Shown: positions 44,767-54,580, counted from the stretch's first letter. The stretch: DNA of 64,000 nt from Pseudoalteromonas lipolytica (GCF_900116435.1 NZ_FPAZ01000002.1:62001-126000), one strand, 5' to 3'. Program-made: numbers and translations. Notes: a model not told the origin generated them from the sequence alone.

Positions 44767-45494
44767 TGTTGTTTGTTAAGCATCATTATTTCTTTATACC
44801 GTTGTGTTTTTGATACTTCATTGAATGCGGCTTTTAAGGCCATTATGTAGCGTGGGTTGGTGTGTTTATTGGCAGCTAAATAGCCATTTATGCTTAAAAA
44901 ATCGATAGCATGAACAAAGGTAAAACGTGACTCATCCTGTGCCAGTTGATCGGCCATCGCAGTAAGATAGTTTTTATCATCGATAATTAAATCAACCTTA
45001 CCCGAAATTAATAACTGATACGACTTTGTAATATCCGTCGTATAGACCAGAATATAGTCACGCTCGGTCAATTGCTTTGCAGCAAGATCATCACGTTGTA
45101 CCGCTATTTTATAGCGTTTTGCTTGTTCGTTTGAGCTGATTTTAATGTCTTTACGGGAGGTCAGTTTAACAAATCCCATATGGTACGTCGCTACTTCACC
45201 AATCCATTCAAATTGATTTAATCGCTCAGGCGTTTTTGCAATGCTGTAAATAAAGGTATTAGGCTTTTTTTGCGCCATATTAAAGGCGCGTGCCCAAGGG
45301 TAAAGTTCAATATCTGCTTGCAAGTCAGCTTTGTCAAAAATGGCTTTCACTAACTCAGTGCTTACGCCTGTAACCTGATTATTGATGAGCGTTTGATTAG
45401 GAGGAGAGAGCTCAGTCACGACCGTGAGTGATGGTGCGGCGAATACAGACCAACTCATACATAAGAATAAAGATATAAGTAGAGAAGATTTCAT
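44763..45494 (-). CDS. Periplasmic solute-binding protein family 3
   Basis: A 243-residue exported binding protein (signal MKSSLLISLFLCMSWSVFA) with the family-3 pattern SLTVVTELSPPNQTLINNQVTGVSTELVKAIF and LYPWARAFNMAQKKPNTFIYSIAKTPER. The LPWAR/YPWAR and EREALFKW/PERLNQFEW blocks show it to be a paralogue of the convergent gene; their stop codons overlap by 3 bp. No ABC permease or ATPase is nearby, so both may be orphan sensors or chemoreceptor partners rather than transport components. Confidence 0.87.
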   Translation of the reverse strand: MKSSLLISLFLCMSWSVFAAPSLTVVTELSPPNQTLINNQVTGVSTELVKAIFDKADLQADIELYPWARAFNMAQKKPNTFIYSIAKTPERLNQFEWIGEVATYHMGFVKLTSRKDIKISSNEQAKRYKIAVQRDDLAAKQLTERDYILVYTTDITKSYQLLISGKVDLIIDDKNYLTAMADQLAQDESRFTFVHAIDFLSINGYLAANKHTNPRYIMALKAAFNEVSKTQRYKEIMMLNKQH

Positions 45495-45543
45495 TTATGT
45501 ACTTAAAAAGACTTAGTAAATAAATATTAGCACATAAAACGAT

Positions 45544-45563
45544 AAAAGGGCCTTGCGGCCCTT
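45544..45563 (-). terminator. Probable terminator of nupC
   Basis: On the minus strand AAGGGCC-GCAA-GGCCCTT followed by TTATC, about 90 bp after the nupC stop. It has a GNRA-type loop and a short T-run. Confidence 0.65.
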
Positions 45564-45651
45564 GGTGAAGTATCGTTCAAGTCAGATAGACCTTTAACCC
45601 CTTAAAGTCCTATCCTATTGTTTTGCAACTACGGCTCATCTCATTAAGTTT

Positions 45652-46875
45652 CTAAGCTAGCGAGAGGAAAAAACCTGCAATTGCTGCACTCATGAGGTTA
45701 GCCATAGATCCTGCTAACACTGCTCTGAGCCCTAAGCGTGCGATATCCTTTCGCCGACTAGGCGCCATACCGCCTAATCCACCTAGTAAAATTGCTATCG
45801 ATGATAAGTTAGCAAACCCACATAACGCGAATGTGACAATCGCTTGTGTGTGCGCACTTAACGTATCGCGATAATTTATAAAGTCGAGGTAAGCAACGAA
45901 TTCGTTAACTACAACCTTTTGACCTATAAAACTGCCTGCGATTACGGCTTCGCTCCACGGTACACCTAATAACCAGGCAACTGGGGCAAATACATAACCT
46001 AAAATTTCTTGTAGCGTTAATGTTGGGTGATCAAACCAACCACCAATACCGCCTAATAAACCATTTAGAAGTGCAATAAGCGCCACAAAAGCAAGTAACA
46101 TTGCACCCACATTGAGCGCTAAATGCATCCCGTTTGCGGCACCTGACGCCGCAGCATCGATGACATTAACGGGCTTTTCTTCTTGCACGTCTAAATCGGC
46201 TAAATCTTCTTTAGGGGTCTCAGTCTCTGGCACAATCATTTTTGCCATTAAGAAACCACCCGGTGCAGCCATAAAGCTGGCCGCAATTAAGTATTTGAGC
46301 TCTACACCAATTGTCACATAACCCGCCATAACAGAACCTGCTACGGTTGCTAGGCCACCCACCATCACTGCAAACAGCTCTGACTTAGTCATACTGGCAA
46401 TAAACGGTTTAACAATCAGTGGTGCCTCTGTTTGGCCAACGAAAATATTGGCGGTTGCAGAAAGCGATTCTGGACGCGAGGTTTTCAATAGTTTTTGTAA
46501 ACCACCGCCAAGAATTTTAATTATCCAATCCATCACCCCTATGTGGTACAACACAGCGACCAGCGCTGAGAAGAACACAATAACGGGCAATACTTGAATC
46601 GCAAAAATAAACCCTAAGGTATCTTGCGATGCGAGTGAGCCAAATAAAAAGCTGATCCCGTCATTTGCATAGCCAATGACTGAAGAAACGGCTTTAGACA
46701 TACTTGCCAGTACGTTTTTACCCACCTCAAAGAACAAGACAAAGCCACCAATTAATACTTGTAGCAAGAAGGCAATGCCGACTGTTCTTAAATTTATTGC
46801 TTTACGGTTTGTTGATGCCGCAAATGCAATGGCTAGTAGCACAACAATGCCTACTAAGCTCATAAATGTTGTCAT
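45652..46875 (-). CDS. nupC: NupC family nucleoside transporter (CNT)
   Basis: An inner-membrane concentrative nucleoside transporter, 407 residues with about ten hydrophobic segments. Family blocks include [15 protein letters not shown] (substrate-binding core), [44 protein letters not shown] and [28 protein letters not shown]. It lies 18 bp after udk on the same strand and is divergent from deoB-deoD, so this is a nucleoside uptake and salvage locus. Confidence 0.93.
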   Translation of the reverse strand: MTTFMSLVGIVVLLAIAFAASTNRKAINLRTVGIAFLLQVLIGGFVLFFEVGKNVLASMSKAVSSVIGYANDGISFLFGSLASQDTLGFIFAIQVLPVIVFFSALVAVLYHIGVMDWIIKILGGGLQKLLKTSRPESLSATANIFVGQTEAPLIVKPFIASMTKSELFAVMVGGLATVAGSVMAGYVTIGVELKYLIAASFMAAPGGFLMAKMIVPETETPKEDLADLDVQEEKPVNVIDAAASGAANGMHLALNVGAMLLAFVALIALLNGLLGGIGGWFDHPTLTLQEILGYVFAPVAWLLGVPWSEAVIAGSFIGQKVVVNEFVAYLDFINYRDTLSAHTQAIVTFALCGFANLSSIAILLGGLGGMAPSRRKDIARLGLRAVLAGSMANLMSAAIAGFFLSLA

Positions 46876-46893
46876 ACTGACTGTTTCCCGTTG

Positions 46894-47523
46894 TTATTGT
46901 TGCAGTAAATATTTTATTTTACTTTTAATTATATCAATCGCAACGCGATTCATACCGCCGCGTGTGACCACTAAATCAGCCTTGTGCTTTGATGGCTCAA
47001 TAAACTGATAAAACATAGGTCGCACTGTCGCTTGATATTGTTCAACAACGGACTGTAATGTTCTGCCACGCTGCTCCATATCTCGTTGCATACGGCGCAT
47101 AAGGCAGATATCTAACGGTGTATCAATGAACACCTTAATATCAAATTCTTTTCGAAGTGCCGGATCACTCAATAATAAAATACCTTCGACTATGAGCACT
47201 TTTGCAGGTGCAACACGACGTGTTTCATCACTGCGTGTATGCATTGCATAATCGTAAGTAGGTACTTCTACAGAGTTACCAGCGCGTAATTGAAGCAAGT
47301 GCTCATGTAAAAGTTCATGCTCGAAAGCATCAGGATGGTCGTAATTAGTTTGCGTTCGATGGTCGAACGGTAAATGCGACTGGTCCTTGTAATAAGCATC
47401 TTCTTCGATCACTGCGATCGCGCCCGGTTCAAGCTCACTGACTAATTCGTTATAAATTGTCTTGCTAAAAAGAGACTTGCCCGACGCAGATGCGCCAGCA
47501 ATAGCTATAATTGTTCGTGTCAC
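46894..47523 (-). CDS. udk: Uridine kinase
   Basis: Phosphorylates uridine and cytidine to the monophosphates. P-loop GASASGKS, EEDAYYKDQSHL, NYDHPDAFEH and RMQRDMEQRGRT are all standard. I place the start at a GTG at 47523 (MTRTIIAIAG), with GCGAG about 7 nt upstream, giving 209 residues against 213 in E. coli. A longer frame reaching 47568 adds a non-homologous 15-residue leader. It is coupled with nupC downstream. Confidence 0.92.
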   Translation of the reverse strand: MTRTIIAIAGASASGKSLFSKTIYNELVSELEPGAIAVIEEDAYYKDQSHLPFDHRTQTNYDHPDAFEHELLHEHLLQLRAGNSVEVPTYDYAMHTRSDETRRVAPAKVLIVEGILLLSDPALRKEFDIKVFIDTPLDICLMRRMQRDMEQRGRTLQSVVEQYQATVRPMFYQFIEPSKHKADLVVTRGGMNRVAIDIIKSKIKYLLQQ

Positions 47524-47643
47524 TAAAGTTCTCGCCCACACAGAAGGAAACATTGTTAGGTAGATCACAATAGCAAAAAAGACACGATTAATCTCTTTTG
47601 CTTCGCTTAAGGACGCAAATTTATAATGTTTCCGTTTAATGAA

Positions 47644-47661
47644 ACAGGACTTATGTCCTGT
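47644..47661. promoter_or_regulatory. Inverted repeat ACAGGAC-TTAT-GTCCTGT upstream of deoB
   Basis: A perfect 7-bp inverted repeat with a 4-base spacer, 54 bp before the deoB start and 120 bp before udk. It may be an operator for the divergent nucleoside genes or a leader hairpin. Confidence 0.35.
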
Positions 47662-47714
47662 ACCAAAAATTCAAAGAGCATATAAAGTATTCACACATTG
47701 ATAACGAGGTACCC

Positions 47715-48944
47715 ATGGCAAGAGCAATCATCTTAATGGCAGATAGCCTAGGAATTGGCGCAGCACCTGACGCAGAGAAGTTTGGTGATGTAGGCGCGAA
47801 TACCTTTGCTCATCTATTGAAAGCCTATGCAGACGAAACGGGTGAGCATTTAGCGTTGCCTAATTTAACGCGTTTAGGGTTAGCCGATGCATGTGAAGCT
47901 GCAGGTAAAGAGCCTTGTTTAGTCAGTGACCGTCAAGCGCCAACAGGTGCGTGGGGTTATGCTAAAGAGTTATCAAGCGGTAAAGATACACCGTCTGGTC
48001 ATTGGGAAATGGCGGGCGTTCCTGTGTTATTTGATTGGGGTTATTTCCCTAATACACAGCCGTGTTTTCCGCAAGAATTTGTTGACGAGCTAATTGCTCG
48101 TTCGGGTATTCCTGGCATTTTAGGTAACTGTTATGCCTCAGGAACCACCATTTTAGAACAACTGGGTGAAGAGCATATGAAAACCGGCATGCCGATTTGC
48201 TACACCTCAGTTGATAGCGTGTTTCAAATAGCCGCGCACGAAGAATCATTTGGACTGGAGAAACTTTATCAGGTTTGCGAAATCGCACGGGCGCTGCTTG
48301 ATGAAATGAACATAGGAAGAGTGATTGCGCGGCCATTTTTGGGTTCTAACCGCGATGATTTTGCCCGCACAGGTAATCGTCGTGATTATTCGGTGTTACC
48401 ACCGTCGCCAACCTTGCTTGATAAATTATCGCAAGACGGCGGTGAAGTGATCAGTATTGGCAAAATTGCCGATATCTATGCACACCAAGGCATTACCCAA
48501 AAACACAAAGCGCCGGGCCTGATGAACCTACTTGAGAAAACCTCAGAGGTGATAGCATCGGCTCCGGACCATAGTTTGATTTTTACAAACCTAGTTGATT
48601 TTGATGAAAAGTACGGTCATCGCCGTAATGCAGTGGGTTATGCCACAGCGTTAAAAGAGTTTGATGATTACTTACCGACTATTTTAAATCAGCTACAGAG
48701 TGATGATGTACTTATCATTACCGCTGATCACGGTTGTGATCCAACCGCAGCGGGTACTGACCACACACGTGAATATGTGCCAGTACTTGCCTACCAACCG
48801 GGAATGACAAACACCCCGCTTGGTGAAAGAGCTAGCTTTGCAGACATAGGTCAAACCCTTGCCCAGTGGTTTAATCTGCCTGCACTTGAATACGGTGATG
48901 GCTTTAAAGATGAGCTATTAGCGAACAAAAAAGGAAACCAATAA
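47715..48944 (+). CDS. deoB: Phosphopentomutase
   Basis: Interconverts ribose- or deoxyribose-1-phosphate and the 5-phosphates in nucleoside breakdown. It is 409 residues long. The alkaline-phosphatase-superfamily metal site begins [43 protein letters not shown] and the late [19 protein letters not shown] follow. GAGG lies 6 nt before the ATG. It is coupled to deoD by TAATG. deoA and deoC are not in the window. Confidence 0.97.
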   Translation: MARAIILMADSLGIGAAPDAEKFGDVGANTFAHLLKAYADETGEHLALPNLTRLGLADACEAAGKEPCLVSDRQAPTGAWGYAKELSSGKDTPSGHWEMAGVPVLFDWGYFPNTQPCFPQEFVDELIARSGIPGILGNCYASGTTILEQLGEEHMKTGMPICYTSVDSVFQIAAHEESFGLEKLYQVCEIARALLDEMNIGRVIARPFLGSNRDDFARTGNRRDYSVLPPSPTLLDKLSQDGGEVISIGKIADIYAHQGITQKHKAPGLMNLLEKTSEVIASAPDHSLIFTNLVDFDEKYGHRRNAVGYATALKEFDDYLPTILNQLQSDDVLIITADHGCDPTAAGTDHTREYVPVLAYQPGMTNTPLGERASFADIGQTLAQWFNLPALEYGDGFKDELLANKKGNQ

Positions 48945-49645
48945 TGAGTACTCCTCATATCAGTGCCAATGTAGGCGAATTTGCAGAAACGGTATTAATG
49001 CCGGGTGATCCACTGCGCGCACAGTACATTGCTGAAAACTTTTTAGATGACGCAAAACAAGTAACAGGCGTTCGTAATATGTATGGCTTTACCGGTACCT
49101 ACAAAGGTAAGCCAGTGAGTATTATGGGTTCTGGGATGGGTATTCCATCGATGTCAATTTATGCCCGTGAATTGATTGTTAGTTATGGCGTTAAAAATCT
49201 AATTCGAATTGGTACCTGTGGCGGTATTGGTAGCGATATTAAAATTCGCGACGTTATCTTTGCACAAGGTGCAAGCACTGACTCAAACGTAAACCGTGCA
49301 CGTGTGCGTGGTTACGATTTTGCCGCTATTGCTGATTTTGGTTTACTACTTAATGGCGTAAACGCTGCGAAAGAGCTAGGTATCGAAGCAAAAGTAGGTA
49401 ATGTATTCACAACAGATACATTCTACCAAGCAGATAACACATTCTATCAAGAGCTCGACAAACTAGGCGTACTCGCCGTTGATATGGAAACAGCAGGCAT
49501 GTACGGCGTAGCAGCCGAGTATGGCGCAAAAGCTATGGCACTATTTACCGTAAGTGATCACGTGATCACCGGAGAAGCAACGCCGAGTGAAGAGCGTCAA
49601 AGCACCTTTAACGAAATGGTTAAAATTGCTTTAGAATCAATTTAA
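48944..49645 (+). CDS. deoD: Purine-nucleoside phosphorylase
   Basis: Phosphorolysis of purine (deoxy)nucleosides to base plus (deoxy)ribose-1-phosphate, which DeoB then uses. It is 233 residues, of the hexameric bacterial type: [41 protein letters not shown], the phosphate/ribose block [15 protein letters not shown], and SDHVITGE containing the catalytic Asp. The start overlaps the deoB stop. A terminator follows. Confidence 0.97.
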   Translation: MSTPHISANVGEFAETVLMPGDPLRAQYIAENFLDDAKQVTGVRNMYGFTGTYKGKPVSIMGSGMGIPSMSIYARELIVSYGVKNLIRIGTCGGIGSDIKIRDVIFAQGASTDSNVNRARVRGYDFAAIADFGLLLNGVNAAKELGIEAKVGNVFTTDTFYQADNTFYQELDKLGVLAVDMETAGMYGVAAEYGAKAMALFTVSDHVITGEATPSEERQSTFNEMVKIALESI

Positions 49646-49721
49646 TTACATTAAAAAAGTTCCTTGGTAACGTATTCACTGAAATTTGGAGACACGCCCA
49701 AAGTGAAGTGAGACTAACCTC

Positions 49722-49747
49722 AAAGCCGCATTTATGCGGCTTTTTTT
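49722..49747 (+). terminator. Terminator of deoBD
   Basis: Stem AAGCCGCA-TTTA-TGCGGCTT followed by seven T, about 80 bp after the deoD stop. Confidence 0.9.
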
Positions 49748-49957
49748 ATGCGTGTGTAATGTATTAATTTAAAAGGGATAGCCAGCAAATAATCAACAAA
49801 AACTAGTCAGCTGCGAAACGGTCGTAGCGAGTTTGCCTAGCCTATTAACGTGTATTATCTTTTTCGTATCGCGTATTTTAAAACTTCTTACTATGCCCAT
49901 TGACACCACTACCAATCCTTGCCACCTTTAATAAAGGAACATAACTCGAGGATGCGT
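49748..49957. other. Intergenic stretch before the ferredoxin-NADP reductase gene
   Basis: About 210 bp with no supported gene. It presumably holds the promoter of the reductase gene. No repeat is seen. Confidence 0.5.
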
Positions 49958-50698
49958 ATGTCTAATTGGATTGAAGCGAAGGTTAAAGACGTAAAATGGT
50001 GGACCGACTCGCTATTTAGCCTAATAGTGAATGCAGATGTCGAGCCATTTACAGCGGGCCAGTTTACTAAATTAGCGATGCAAGTGGGTGATAAACGGGT
50101 AGCACGCGCTTATTCGTATGTGAATGCACCAGACAACCCTGATCTTGAGTTTTATTTAATAAATGTTGAAGACGGTCAACTGTCTCAGCAGTTAGCGCAA
50201 TTAAAACCGGGGGATTCGGTGACCATTGAACGCCGCGCTACGGGCTTTTTTACACTAGACGAAGTACCGAGTAGCGAGCAACTGTATATGCTTAGTACGG
50301 GCACCGCGCTTGGGCCATTTATTTCAATTTTAGAGCAAGGCGATGTGTGGCAAAAGTTTGAGCACGTGCATTTAGTGCATGGTGTGCGTTTAAACGAAGA
50401 CCTAAGCTATCAACAGCGTATTGCCGCCTTGCAAAAGCAAAACCCTAATCTTCACTATTCGCCCGTAGTCAGCAGAGAGTCAGCATCAGTCGGGTTTAAT
50501 GGCCGGATCACTGACGTTATAAAAGATCATCGTTTATTTGAGGTCACTGGCAAACACGTTAATCCAGACACGGCTCAATTTATGATTTGCGGTAACCCCG
50601 AAATGGTAAAAGACACCACGGCAATTTTGTTAGAGCTTGGCTTTAGTCGCAACCGTCGCCGCGAGCCTGGGCAGATAACCGTTGAGCAGTATTGGTAA
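49958..50698 (+). CDS. fpr: Ferredoxin-NADP(+) reductase
   Basis: A FAD enzyme moving electrons between NADPH and ferredoxin or flavodoxin, 247 residues. The start at 49958 (MSNWIEAKVKDVKWW) has GAGG 6 nt upstream; earlier in-frame starts lack a site. The FAD block is RAYSYVNAPD, the NADP block is LSTGTALGPFIS, CGNPEMVKDT follows, and the C terminus EQYW has the aromatic end that stacks on flavin. It is of the bacterial subclass (Fpr type). Confidence 0.94.
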   Translation: MSNWIEAKVKDVKWWTDSLFSLIVNADVEPFTAGQFTKLAMQVGDKRVARAYSYVNAPDNPDLEFYLINVEDGQLSQQLAQLKPGDSVTIERRATGFFTLDEVPSSEQLYMLSTGTALGPFISILEQGDVWQKFEHVHLVHGVRLNEDLSYQQRIAALQKQNPNLHYSPVVSRESASVGFNGRITDVIKDHRLFEVTGKHVNPDTAQFMICGNPEMVKDTTAILLELGFSRNRRREPGQITVEQYW

Positions 50699-50769
50699 AA
50701 GACTATGCCTAACAGCGAGAATTTGCTACTTTAGCGCCTCAAATCAGGAATGATGCATTTAGGAAAAGT

Positions 50770-51588
50770 ATGAAACCGTTATTTTTTGCAATTAGTTTAT
50801 TATTCACATGGCAGTCTATTGCAAGTGACGAAACTGCCCAAAAAGCCGAGCCACAAACAAAAGCTGAACAAGAAACGAAAAGCGAGCAAAAAACAGAAAA
50901 ATCAGTGCCAGCCTTAGAATTTATTGAAGGCAACACAACAGCAACCCACACAGACACCCGCGCCTTAAAGACAGACCAACAAACGACAACAGAGCAAGCC
51001 GTTAATAACCCGCAAGAGCCTGTAACAACAGAAACAGCGCAACCTAAAGTCGTTGCTGAAGAACAAAAAGCAGCAGCTCAGGTTGATGACAGCAAAGTGC
51101 TTGGTACACAAACGCCAGTACCAGCAGAAAAACCAAAAACAGCACAAGCAAAGCAAGAAGCTGTCGCAGAGGCCGAAAAAGCAGTTAACCAAGCTAAAGA
51201 AGCGTTAACGGCTAAACAGCAAGAGAAAGCGCGTCAATCTCGCGAGTCTATGGCGGTTATTGAGCAAGTGATAGCGGCTTATAATGCGCGTAATATTGAA
51301 GCATTTATTAAAATGTACGATGAGAATGTTGAGTTTTATGCGTTTCCTAATGAGTTAATGTTCACAGGCAAGGAAAAACTGATTGCGCGTTACGGCATTA
51401 TGTTTAAAAAATTGAAGTGTATTAAGTCATCGCCTATAAAACGCATTGTGCTTGGCAACATTGTTATTGATCACGAGTTATCAGAAACTTGCTCACAAGA
51501 CCCCAATGTAGTGGATAAACGTTCTGAGTTTGTGACCAGTTACCAAATTGAGAATGGCAAAATAACCAAGGTGTTATTCTTCCGTTAA
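50770..51588 (+). CDS. Exported protein with Glu/Lys/Gln/Thr-rich linker and SnoaL-like domain
   Basis: A 272-residue protein. A signal peptide (MKPLFFAISLLFTWQSIAS) is followed by about 140 residues of low-complexity sequence rich in Glu, Lys, Gln, Thr and Ala, ending in a helical VAEAEKAVNQAKEALTAKQQEKARQ stretch. The last 100 residues form a SnoaL/NTF2-like domain (VIEQVIAAYNARNIEAFIKMYDENVEFYAFPNELMFTGKEKLIARY to SYQIENGKITKVLFF). That domain type binds small molecules or acts as an isomerase; the substrate is unknown. It follows fpr by 72 bp and ends at a strong terminator. Confidence 0.78.
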   Translation: MKPLFFAISLLFTWQSIASDETAQKAEPQTKAEQETKSEQKTEKSVPALEFIEGNTTATHTDTRALKTDQQTTTEQAVNNPQEPVTTETAQPKVVAEEQKAAAQVDDSKVLGTQTPVPAEKPKTAQAKQEAVAEAEKAVNQAKEALTAKQQEKARQSRESMAVIEQVIAAYNARNIEAFIKMYDENVEFYAFPNELMFTGKEKLIARYGIMFKKLKCIKSSPIKRIVLGNIVIDHELSETCSQDPNVVDKRSEFVTSYQIENGKITKVLFFR

Positions 51589-51590
51589 GT

Positions 51591-51619
51591 AAAAAAGAGC
51601 AGCTGAGCTGCTCTTTTTT
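51591..51619. terminator. Bidirectional terminator after the SnoaL-like gene
   Basis: A perfect stem, AAAAAAGAGCAGC-TGA-GCTGCTCTTTTTT, 3 bp after the stop at 51588. Its symmetry also serves the convergent TPR gene. Confidence 0.92.
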
Positions 51620-51627
51620 GTTGAATG

Positions 51628-51651
51628 GTAGGCGTAAAATTTATTTAGTAT
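51628..51651 (+). repeat. Degenerate REP-like element 3
   Basis: GTAG followed by GCGTAAAATTTATTTAGTA; it keeps the head and left arm of the REP at 58515 but has lost the right arm. It directly precedes heptamer array C. Confidence 0.55.
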
Positions 51652-51664
51652 AAAAGTGAATCGC

Positions 51665-51720
51665 GCTGCTCGAACCTCGCTACTCGAACCCCGTTGCTCG
51701 AAACTCGTTGCTCGAACCTG
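51665..51720. repeat. Heptamer array C, 8 units
   Basis: Units GCTGCTC, GAACCTC, GCTACTC, GAACCCC, GTTGCTC, GAAACTC, GTTGCTC, GAACCTG. It ends 1 bp before the stop codon of the TPR gene on the other strand. Confidence 0.82.
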
Positions 51721-51721
51721 C

Positions 51722-52612
51722 TTAAGCCGTTTCATTTAATAACGAATTAAAGCTTTCGTTATCGTGTAAGCTTGCAAATGCACTTTCGTGTAATAACTCA
51801 TTACGCAAGTTTGGCGAGTACTCAAGGGCCATACGAATATCAGCCATCGCATCAGCATGTTTGTGTAACAGCGCGTAAGCACAGGCACGTTGCCAATAGG
51901 CATACCCATAATCACTGTCCATTTCGAGTGCTTGATTACACAATTCAATCGCTTCACCTGTTTGATTAATTTCTAATAGTGCATCGGCTTTATACGCGAT
52001 TGCTTCTACATCTTCAGGTTTACGTTTTAAAATCTCATCAAAAATTTCAATCTTGTTAGCTACATCACTTTCTAAATTCGCACGCATCCACAAAGAGTGT
52101 ACTTCGTTGGTGATCGAGATTTTTTTCTGGTTCGTTAAAATTTCTTCAGAGCGCTCTCGTAGCTTTTCTTCTAGTACTTTTAAGCGTTCTTCGTATTCTT
52201 TAGTAATTGCACTCACTCGCGTATTTACAATGTCTTCTACTTTATTTTTTACATCACGTAATGAGTTCCAACCAACTAAAACTAAAATAGATGCCGTAAT
52301 AGTAATAATGAAAAACACATTGTTAATGGTGTCGGTGGTATAAGTTAATGCACGGTCGGCAGTATCTAACTGGGTATGAGTAACTTGTTTTGTTACATCT
52401 TCACGCAGCTTTTGTTGATCTTGGCGTACCGCTTTAAGCTCATCAAGAATATAGCGCTCTAACAAAGGCTTATACATAGGCTCTTGCAGTTTATCGAGTG
52501 CTTGTTGTTGCTCTGCTTCGGTTAAGGCAGGGCTGTTTTCTTGTGCTGTTTGAGCCTTGGCAAAGTGACTAAAGCTCATTAAAAAGGTGAATAAAATTAA
52601 GGTATAACGCAT
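51722..52612 (-). CDS. Membrane-anchored coiled-coil and TPR protein
   Basis: A 296-residue protein with a signal peptide (MRYTLILFTFLMSFSHFAKA), then a Gln/Glu-rich helical region. A membrane helix follows (about 99-116, INNVFFIITITASILVLVGW), then a charged coiled coil (about 120-165, KEYEERLKVLEEKLRERSEEIL). A TPR domain ends it (about 185-290: AIAYKADALLEINQTGEAIELCNQALEMDSDYGYAYWQRACAYALL). The TPR part would face the cytoplasm if the N-terminal peptide is cleaved. The role is unknown; it may be a scaffold. Heptamer array C abuts its stop codon. Confidence 0.78.
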   Translation of the reverse strand: MRYTLILFTFLMSFSHFAKAQTAQENSPALTEAEQQQALDKLQEPMYKPLLERYILDELKAVRQDQQKLREDVTKQVTHTQLDTADRALTYTTDTINNVFFIITITASILVLVGWNSLRDVKNKVEDIVNTRVSAITKEYEERLKVLEEKLRERSEEILTNQKKISITNEVHSLWMRANLESDVANKIEIFDEILKRKPEDVEAIAYKADALLEINQTGEAIELCNQALEMDSDYGYAYWQRACAYALLHKHADAMADIRMALEYSPNLRNELLHESAFASLHDNESFNSLLNETA

Positions 52613-52675
52613 GACATATTCATTGTTTAGTGAATTCTAAAGTAACTTTAACATGCGAGGCCTGTGTGGACTAGG

Positions 52676-52775
52676 CAAAAAAAAACCAGCTCAAAATAGA
52701 GCTGGTCAAACTGCTTAAACAACATAACGTTGTAGGGGGTATCAACAGGAGTTAGGTACAATATAGCCACTTTAA
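52676..52775 (-). ncRNA. Candidate small RNA ending in an orphan terminator
   Basis: On the minus strand ACCAGCTC-TATTTT-GAGCTGGT followed by nine T (52676-52707) is a textbook terminator, but no minus-strand gene lies upstream of it: the next gene to the right (52886) runs the other way. The transcript would start somewhere in 52740-52870, and about 100 nt is a guess. The intervening sequence holds a CTCCTG string that could pair with ribosome sites. There is no match to an RNA family I know. Confidence 0.35.
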
Positions 52776-52885
52776 TCTGAACAACTACTTAATACTAAAA
52801 GAGTTTCTAAAAAGTAATTTTTGATATCTCAGATTTTCTATGTTCGTCTAGACTTAAGGTGTCCTGCAACTAAAAGGTGAGTGTA

Positions 52886-54259
52886 ATGCGCCAACAACTA
52901 GTCCAACTGCTTTACGGCGTATCAATGTCTTCGGATCTTGATAGTGGTAATGTTGAATTAGCTGAACGCTTAATTCTAAATGCTGTACTTGATGGCCTTG
53001 AAATTGGTCGGGCAGGAATATGGTTACTAAATAAAGAAAACACCGCGATTGAATGTCGTTTGCTACTCGACAGAGAAAACGACAAAGAGATCCAAATGAT
53101 CGTATTGCCTCGTGATGCTTATCCTGCTTATTTTAAAGCCCTCGATACCCAGCGCACCATTACCGCTGTTGATGCTCACACAGACCCTGCAACATCGGAA
53201 TTTAGCGAAAGTTACCTTGCTCCCCTCAATATTGGTGCGATGCTTGATGCTCCCATTCGTTATAAAGGCAAAATGATAGGTATTTTTTGCTGTGAACACA
53301 TTGGTGGACAACGCCAATGGACAGAAGATGAGTGTTCATTTATCGGGGCATTAGCCGATTTATATGGGCGTGCGCTATCGGCGCAAGAAAATGAACGCAT
53401 CAACGCTGAATTAGAGCGCTCAAATCAACTATTAGAGCAACGGGTTGCAGAACGTACTCGTACACTCGAAAAAACCTTAACAGAGCTTACAGACACCCAA
53501 GAAAAACTCATAGAATCCGAAAAAATGGCATCGCTAGGTAATCTTGTTGCCGGCATTGCGCATGAGGTTAATACGCCTATTGGCATCGCCGTCACGGCAA
53601 ATAGCTCTGCAAAAGATAAACTCACCGAACTCGATAAGCTTGTCCAGTCAAACACCTTAACAAAGGCTGCGCTTATTGATGGTATGAACCATTTAAATGA
53701 ATGCTTTAAAATATCTTTCACTAACCTTGAGCGCGCTGCAAAGCTGATTAGTGACTTTAAACAGACCGCCGTTGATCAGTCTTCACTTAATTTACTTGAA
53801 ACAAACATTAAGCATTACCTCGAAAACATAGTGCACAGTTTAATGCCGCTGACCCGCGGTCATAACGTTACAGTGACCATAAAGTGCGACGATGATCTTA
53901 ATCTGATCACCGTGCCCGGGGCTTTAAGTCAAATAATATTAAACTTGGTGAATAATAGTTGTGTGCATGGGTTTACGGGCCGTCAGCAAAATCACATTGA
54001 TATAGTAGTGACCGTTAACCACGAAAACGACACATACACACTGTGCTATAAAGATAACGGCCACGGCATGAGCGCAGAGGTAATACATAAAGTGTTTGAA
54101 CCCTTTTTCACCACCAAACGTGGTACAGGAGGCAGTGGGCTTGGTATGTCAATTGTTTATAACCTTGCAACCCAAGCATTGCAAGGCGAGGTGAGTATAG
54201 CGAGCGAGCTAGACCAAGGTGTTGCTGCAACCTTTAAATTACCGATGAAAATAGCCTAA
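52886..54259 (+). CDS. GAF-domain sensor histidine kinase
   Basis: A 457-residue soluble kinase from the ATG at 52886, with AGGTGAG upstream. A GTG three codons earlier lies inside that site. Residues 1-165 are a GAF domain (GRAGIWLLNKENTAIECR, APIRYKGKMIGIFCCEH). A coiled coil follows (ENERINAELERSNQLLEQRVAERTRTLEK). The phospho-acceptor is in GIAHEVNTPIGI. The ATPase domain has NLVNNSCVHGF, DNGHGMS, FEPFFTTKRGTGGSGLGMSIV. There is no membrane helix and no adjacent response regulator, so its partner is elsewhere. NTPI in the H box places it in the HPK4-like group. Confidence 0.9.
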   Translation: MRQQLVQLLYGVSMSSDLDSGNVELAERLILNAVLDGLEIGRAGIWLLNKENTAIECRLLLDRENDKEIQMIVLPRDAYPAYFKALDTQRTITAVDAHTDPATSEFSESYLAPLNIGAMLDAPIRYKGKMIGIFCCEHIGGQRQWTEDECSFIGALADLYGRALSAQENERINAELERSNQLLEQRVAERTRTLEKTLTELTDTQEKLIESEKMASLGNLVAGIAHEVNTPIGIAVTANSSAKDKLTELDKLVQSNTLTKAALIDGMNHLNECFKISFTNLERAAKLISDFKQTAVDQSSLNLLETNIKHYLENIVHSLMPLTRGHNVTVTIKCDDDLNLITVPGALSQIILNLVNNSCVHGFTGRQQNHIDIVVTVNHENDTYTLCYKDNGHGMSAEVIHKVFEPFFTTKRGTGGSGLGMSIVYNLATQALQGEVSIASELDQGVAATFKLPMKIA

Positions 54260-54322
54260 CTAACTAAAAAATAGACTAAATGGAGTGAAAATAATCTGGT
54301 GACAGGGTAATAAAATTAAAAT

Positions 54323-54580
54323 TTAATCAGTGTGTTTACCAAGACATGACACATCATCGCAGCGGTTGTCTTTACAAAATTGTTTGATACGTCTTTTTGA
54401 ATATAAATAATTAATACTGAATGGCGTAACAATAAGCACGAGCCAAAATAGTAATGGGCTTCTAAAAGCCAGTCCTGCGATAGAGGCAGCGATGATCCCC
54501 GTTAATACTAGTATTGGCAAATTGGCGATGAAAAAGTTAATACTTAATTGTTTAGCAACATCAGGATTAATGGTTTTCAT
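54323..54580 (-). CDS. Small membrane protein of unknown function
   Basis: An 85-residue protein from the ATG at 54580 (MKTINPDVAKQLSINFFIAN), with GTGAG upstream. A longer frame to 54637 lacks a ribosome site. Two adjacent hydrophobic helices (about 17-37 and 41-60) are followed by a basic Cys-containing tail, SKRRIKQFCKDNRCDDVSCLGKH, that should face the cytoplasm. Three Cys and a terminal His might bind metal, which is speculation. It lies between the kinase and katG. Confidence 0.6.
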   Translation of the reverse strand: MKTINPDVAKQLSINFFIANLPILVLTGIIAASIAGLAFRSPLLFWLVLIVTPFSINYLYSKRRIKQFCKDNRCDDVSCLGKHTD

